64,000 nucleotides of DNA from Streptomyces endocoffeicus (GTDB lineage: Bacteria > Actinomycetota > Actinomycetes > Streptomycetales > Streptomycetaceae): contig NZ_JAERRG010000005.1 in assembly GCF_016741935.1 (NCBI RefSeq), forward strand, positions 372,001 to 436,000, in the 5' to 3' direction. The notes beneath the pieces are model-generated. The model had not been told where the DNA came from, did no database searches, and saw only the letters and a program-made list of their open reading frames with translations. Made by a program: the position numbers and the translations under genes. Positions 62,163 through 64,000 of this stretch are shown here, one piece after another (positions within the stretch are counted from its first letter, which is position 1; every line of letters begins with the position of its first letter).

Positions 62163-62582
62163 ACCACTTGGGAAGCGTCCAGAGTGAATTCTGAAACTCC
62201 CGGTTACTTCCCTCGGCGTCGCCGGGGAAGACCAAAACTGTAAGGGCGGATCGCCGGTTGCCGAAATCGCTCTTGTGGAAGCCGAAATTTTCTACGGCGA
62301 AGCAACCGGCCGAGGTGCCGGAATCCGGTACCTCGGCAGCTCAGAAGCGGTGTCAAGCAGTCAGAAGTGACGCGGCCAGCCCGCCGGACACCTCATCTGA
62401 TAGGTGCTCAAATCGCCCAATTCTCTGACGCGGAGGGAAGGTAGCACAACCTCCTCGCTGAAACGGCTCGTGATGTACCGGAATTCGACGAGACGAACAC
62501 CACTTCGCCCCCGAACGACTTTTGGAGAGTTTAAGAACTAACTCTTGCCATAACGGTCGGCTGCAAGTTACAGCTATCTGTC
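62163..62582. other. Divergent regulatory spacer of the mobility module
   Basis: 420 nt, AT-richer than the genes. Contains AGAGTT-N8-AACTCT (62526-62545), an inverted repeat ~40 nt before the XRE start and a possible operator, plus two GCCGAAAT copies near 62258 and 62280. Probably promoters for the excisionase-like and XRE-integrase transcripts. Confidence 0.55.
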
Positions 62583-62864
62583 ATGTCCAACCGACCTGTC
62601 GAAATAGGCCCCGCCGGCCTTCACACCGCCCGCGCCATCGAGCACCTACGCCTCGTGCGCGGGCTGACCCAGCACCAGCTTGGCGCCCGCTGCACCGCAC
62701 TGGGCCGCCCGATGGCCAACACCGCCCTCAGCCGCACCGAACGCGCCCGCCGCCGCTGCGACATCGACGACCTCGTCGCCATCGCCACCGCGCTCGGCGT
62801 TCCTCCCGCGACCCTGCTCCTGCCACTCCCGTCAGGGCCCAGTGATGACCGGAGGGGGTGCTAG
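62583..62864 (+). CDS. Small XRE (Cro/CI-type) regulator
   Basis: 93 aa. Single HTH domain: IEHLRLVRGLTQHQLGARCT, then NTALSRTERARRRCDIDDLV and AIATALGVPPATLLLP. Its stop is directly followed by the integrase TTG, so both are probably co-transcribed and the protein likely sets integration/excision or copy control. An inverted repeat upstream could be its site. Confidence 0.9.
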   Translation: MSNRPVEIGPAGLHTARAIEHLRLVRGLTQHQLGARCTALGRPMANTALSRTERARRRCDIDDLVAIATALGVPPATLLLPLPSGPSDDRRGC

Positions 62865-64000
62865 TTGGCGCGGGTCTGGATTGAGGACCGCATAGGGCAC
62901 GCGGCTTACGTTCGCGCTGCGGCGGAAGCCAAGCGGGCGGGCCGTACGCCACCGGGGCGCTACCGCGTGCGCTGGTACGACCCTGACGGCAAGCCGAAGA
63001 TGAAGACCTTCACCCGCAAGGTCGATGCCGAGGCGGAGCGGACGAAGATGGAGTCCCGCCTTAGCAACGGCTCCTACCGTGATCCAGCCGCCGCGCGGGC
63101 GAAGTTCGCAGAGATAGCGGAGTCCTGGCTGGCTGCGCAGCTCCATCTCAAGCGTTCAACCCGAGGCCGCTATCGCGGTGTTCTCGACGTCCACGTGATC
63201 CCCAAGTGGGGCACCACGCCATTGGACCGCATCCATTTCGAGGACATCGCCGAGTGGCTCGCGGACCTGCTGTCCGGCGAGGCGACCGGCGGCAGGAAGC
63301 TGAGCCCTCGGTCGGTCCGCAAGGCGTACGTCGTTCTCAGCCGTGTTCTCGGCTACGCGGTCAAGGCCCGTCGTCTGGCGGTCAACCCGGCTGTCGGCGT
63401 GCCCTTGCCGAAGGTGATGCCCGCTGACCACGTGTACCTCGACGACATGCAGGTCGACGGGCTGGCCAACGCGGCAGGCGCCTACCGGGTGTTCATCCTG
63501 CTGCTGGCCTACACGGGTCTGCGCTGGGGTGAGGCGTCCGCGCTGAAGGTGGGACGTGTCGACCTGGATGCCTGCCGGGCGCACATCGTCGAGGCGTACG
63601 TCGAGGACAACGGCAAGCTCTACCTCGACACCCCCAAGAACCACGAGCGTCGCTCCGTACCGATCCCGCGGTTCCTGGCCGAGGAGCTGAAGCCTCACGT
63701 CCACGGGCGGGGAGATGAGGAACTGCTCTTCACCGCCCCGCAGCGCGGGCCTCTGCGGGCCCGCAACTTCCGTCAGCGGTTCTTCGCGCCGGCGGTCGTG
63801 AAGGCCGGACTGGGGCACCTCAAGGTCACCCCGCACAAGCTGAGGCACACGGCAGCCTCGCTCGCCATCGCCAGCGGCGCGGACGTCAACGTCGTACAGA
63901 CGATGCTGGGCCACAAGTCCGCGACGCTGACCCTGGACACCTACGGGCACCTCTTTCCCGACCGCCTGGACGAGGTCTCGAAGAAGATGCACAAGCGCCG
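62865..64000 (+). CDS. Tyrosine site-specific integrase (partial at right edge)
   Basis: 378 codons visible from TTG 62865 (GGAGGGGG nine bases upstream); only the last few residues are missing. An AP2-like N-terminal arm (GRYRVRWYDPDGKPKMKTF) and core-binding SAM-like domain (WLAAQLHLKRSTRGRYRGVL) precede the catalytic domain: Arg in AYTGLRWGEASAL, HKLRHTAASLAIASG, the His in MLGHKSATLTL and the nucleophile Tyr in DTYGHLF. All catalytic residues are present. Orientation toward the right edge predicts the att site just beyond 64 kb. It is different in sequence from the decayed integrase at 31.7 kb. Confidence 0.95.
   Translation, partial: MARVWIEDRIGHAAYVRAAAEAKRAGRTPPGRYRVRWYDPDGKPKMKTFTRKVDAEAERTKMESRLSNGSYRDPAAARAKFAEIAESWLAAQLHLKRSTRGRYRGVLDVHVIPKWGTTPLDRIHFEDIAEWLADLLSGEATGGRKLSPRSVRKAYVVLSRVLGYAVKARRLAVNPAVGVPLPKVMPADHVYLDDMQVDGLANAAGAYRVFILLLAYTGLRWGEASALKVGRVDLDACRAHIVEAYVEDNGKLYLDTPKNHERRSVPIPRFLAEELKPHVHGRGDEELLFTAPQRGPLRARNFRQRFFAPAVVKAGLGHLKVTPHKLRHTAASLAIASGADVNVVQTMLGHKSATLTLDTYGHLFPDRLDEVSKKMHKR

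Overview
The window looks like a chromosome segment of a high-GC actinomycete, almost certainly a Streptomyces. Coding third positions are strongly GC-rich, GTG/TTG starts and ATGA/GTGA overlaps are frequent, and several gene types are typical of the genus (AfsR/SARP regulator, CGNR regulator, DUF3159, GPP34 and Tat/lipoprotein sugar-binding protein).

Region 1 (1-8.7 kb) is a sugar-utilisation locus. On the minus strand are a GH38-type alpha-mannosidase-like hydrolase (cut by the window edge), two ABC sugar permeases and a solute-binding lipoprotein. Divergent to these are a long class I mannose-6-phosphate isomerase-like protein, a LacI-family regulator and a ROK protein. Together they suggest uptake, cleavage, phosphorylation and isomerisation of a mannose-containing glycan. 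The transporter ATPase is not in the window.

Region 2 (8.7-13.8 kb) is an arsenic cassette (arsI divergent from arsR-acr3-arsC). It is enclosed by a ~1.27-kb direct repeat, each copy carrying a nearly identical secreted beta-helix protein. A truncated acetyltransferase-like start lies at one repeat junction. Region 3 (13.8-26.7 kb) is core-like: MBL hydrolase/CGNR pair, TetR, DUF3159, GPP34, condensation-type acyltransferase, AfsR-like regulator, ECF sigma factor, and a minus-strand group of O-methyltransferase, hemerythrin and LLM oxidoreductase. Several of these genes carry short in-frame tandem repeats.

Region 4 (26.7-48.8 kb) is accessory DNA rich in probable anti-phage genes. It holds a NACHT NLR-like ATPase, a DUF4011-type helicase-nuclease operon with a HEPN-like partner, a CHAT protease-like protein coupled to a small partner, a RecD-like helicase, and an EVE-SRA-Shedu fusion. 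At 31.7-32.25 kb a decayed integrase runs into a 45-nt 3' fragment of tRNA-Arg(CCU), which marks an attachment site.

Region 5 (49-57.5 kb) is a compact divergent cluster. One arm has seven minus-strand genes, mostly overlapping by 4 nt: anti-sigma-type ATPase, MurA-like enolpyruvyl transferase, metallophosphoesterase, two dCTP-deaminase-like proteins, glycosyltransferase and serine hydrolase. The other arm is a frameshifted XRE/TPR regulator plus a flavoprotein. It resembles an undescribed nucleotide- or sugar-nucleotide-based pathway. The two deaminase-like proteins have lost complementary active-site residues.

Region 6 (57.5-64 kb) is a mobility module: relaxase, MobC-like protein, large hairpin next to them, DUF3631 ATPase whose 5' part is packed with GGGGACCG palindromes, excisionase-like HTH protein, XRE protein and an intact tyrosine integrase reaching the right edge. 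The geometry fits one mobilisable element from the tRNA-Arg fragment at 32.2 kb to a complete tRNA-Arg gene predicted just beyond 64 kb. No conjugation ATPase is visible, so the element is probably mobilisable rather than self-transmissible.
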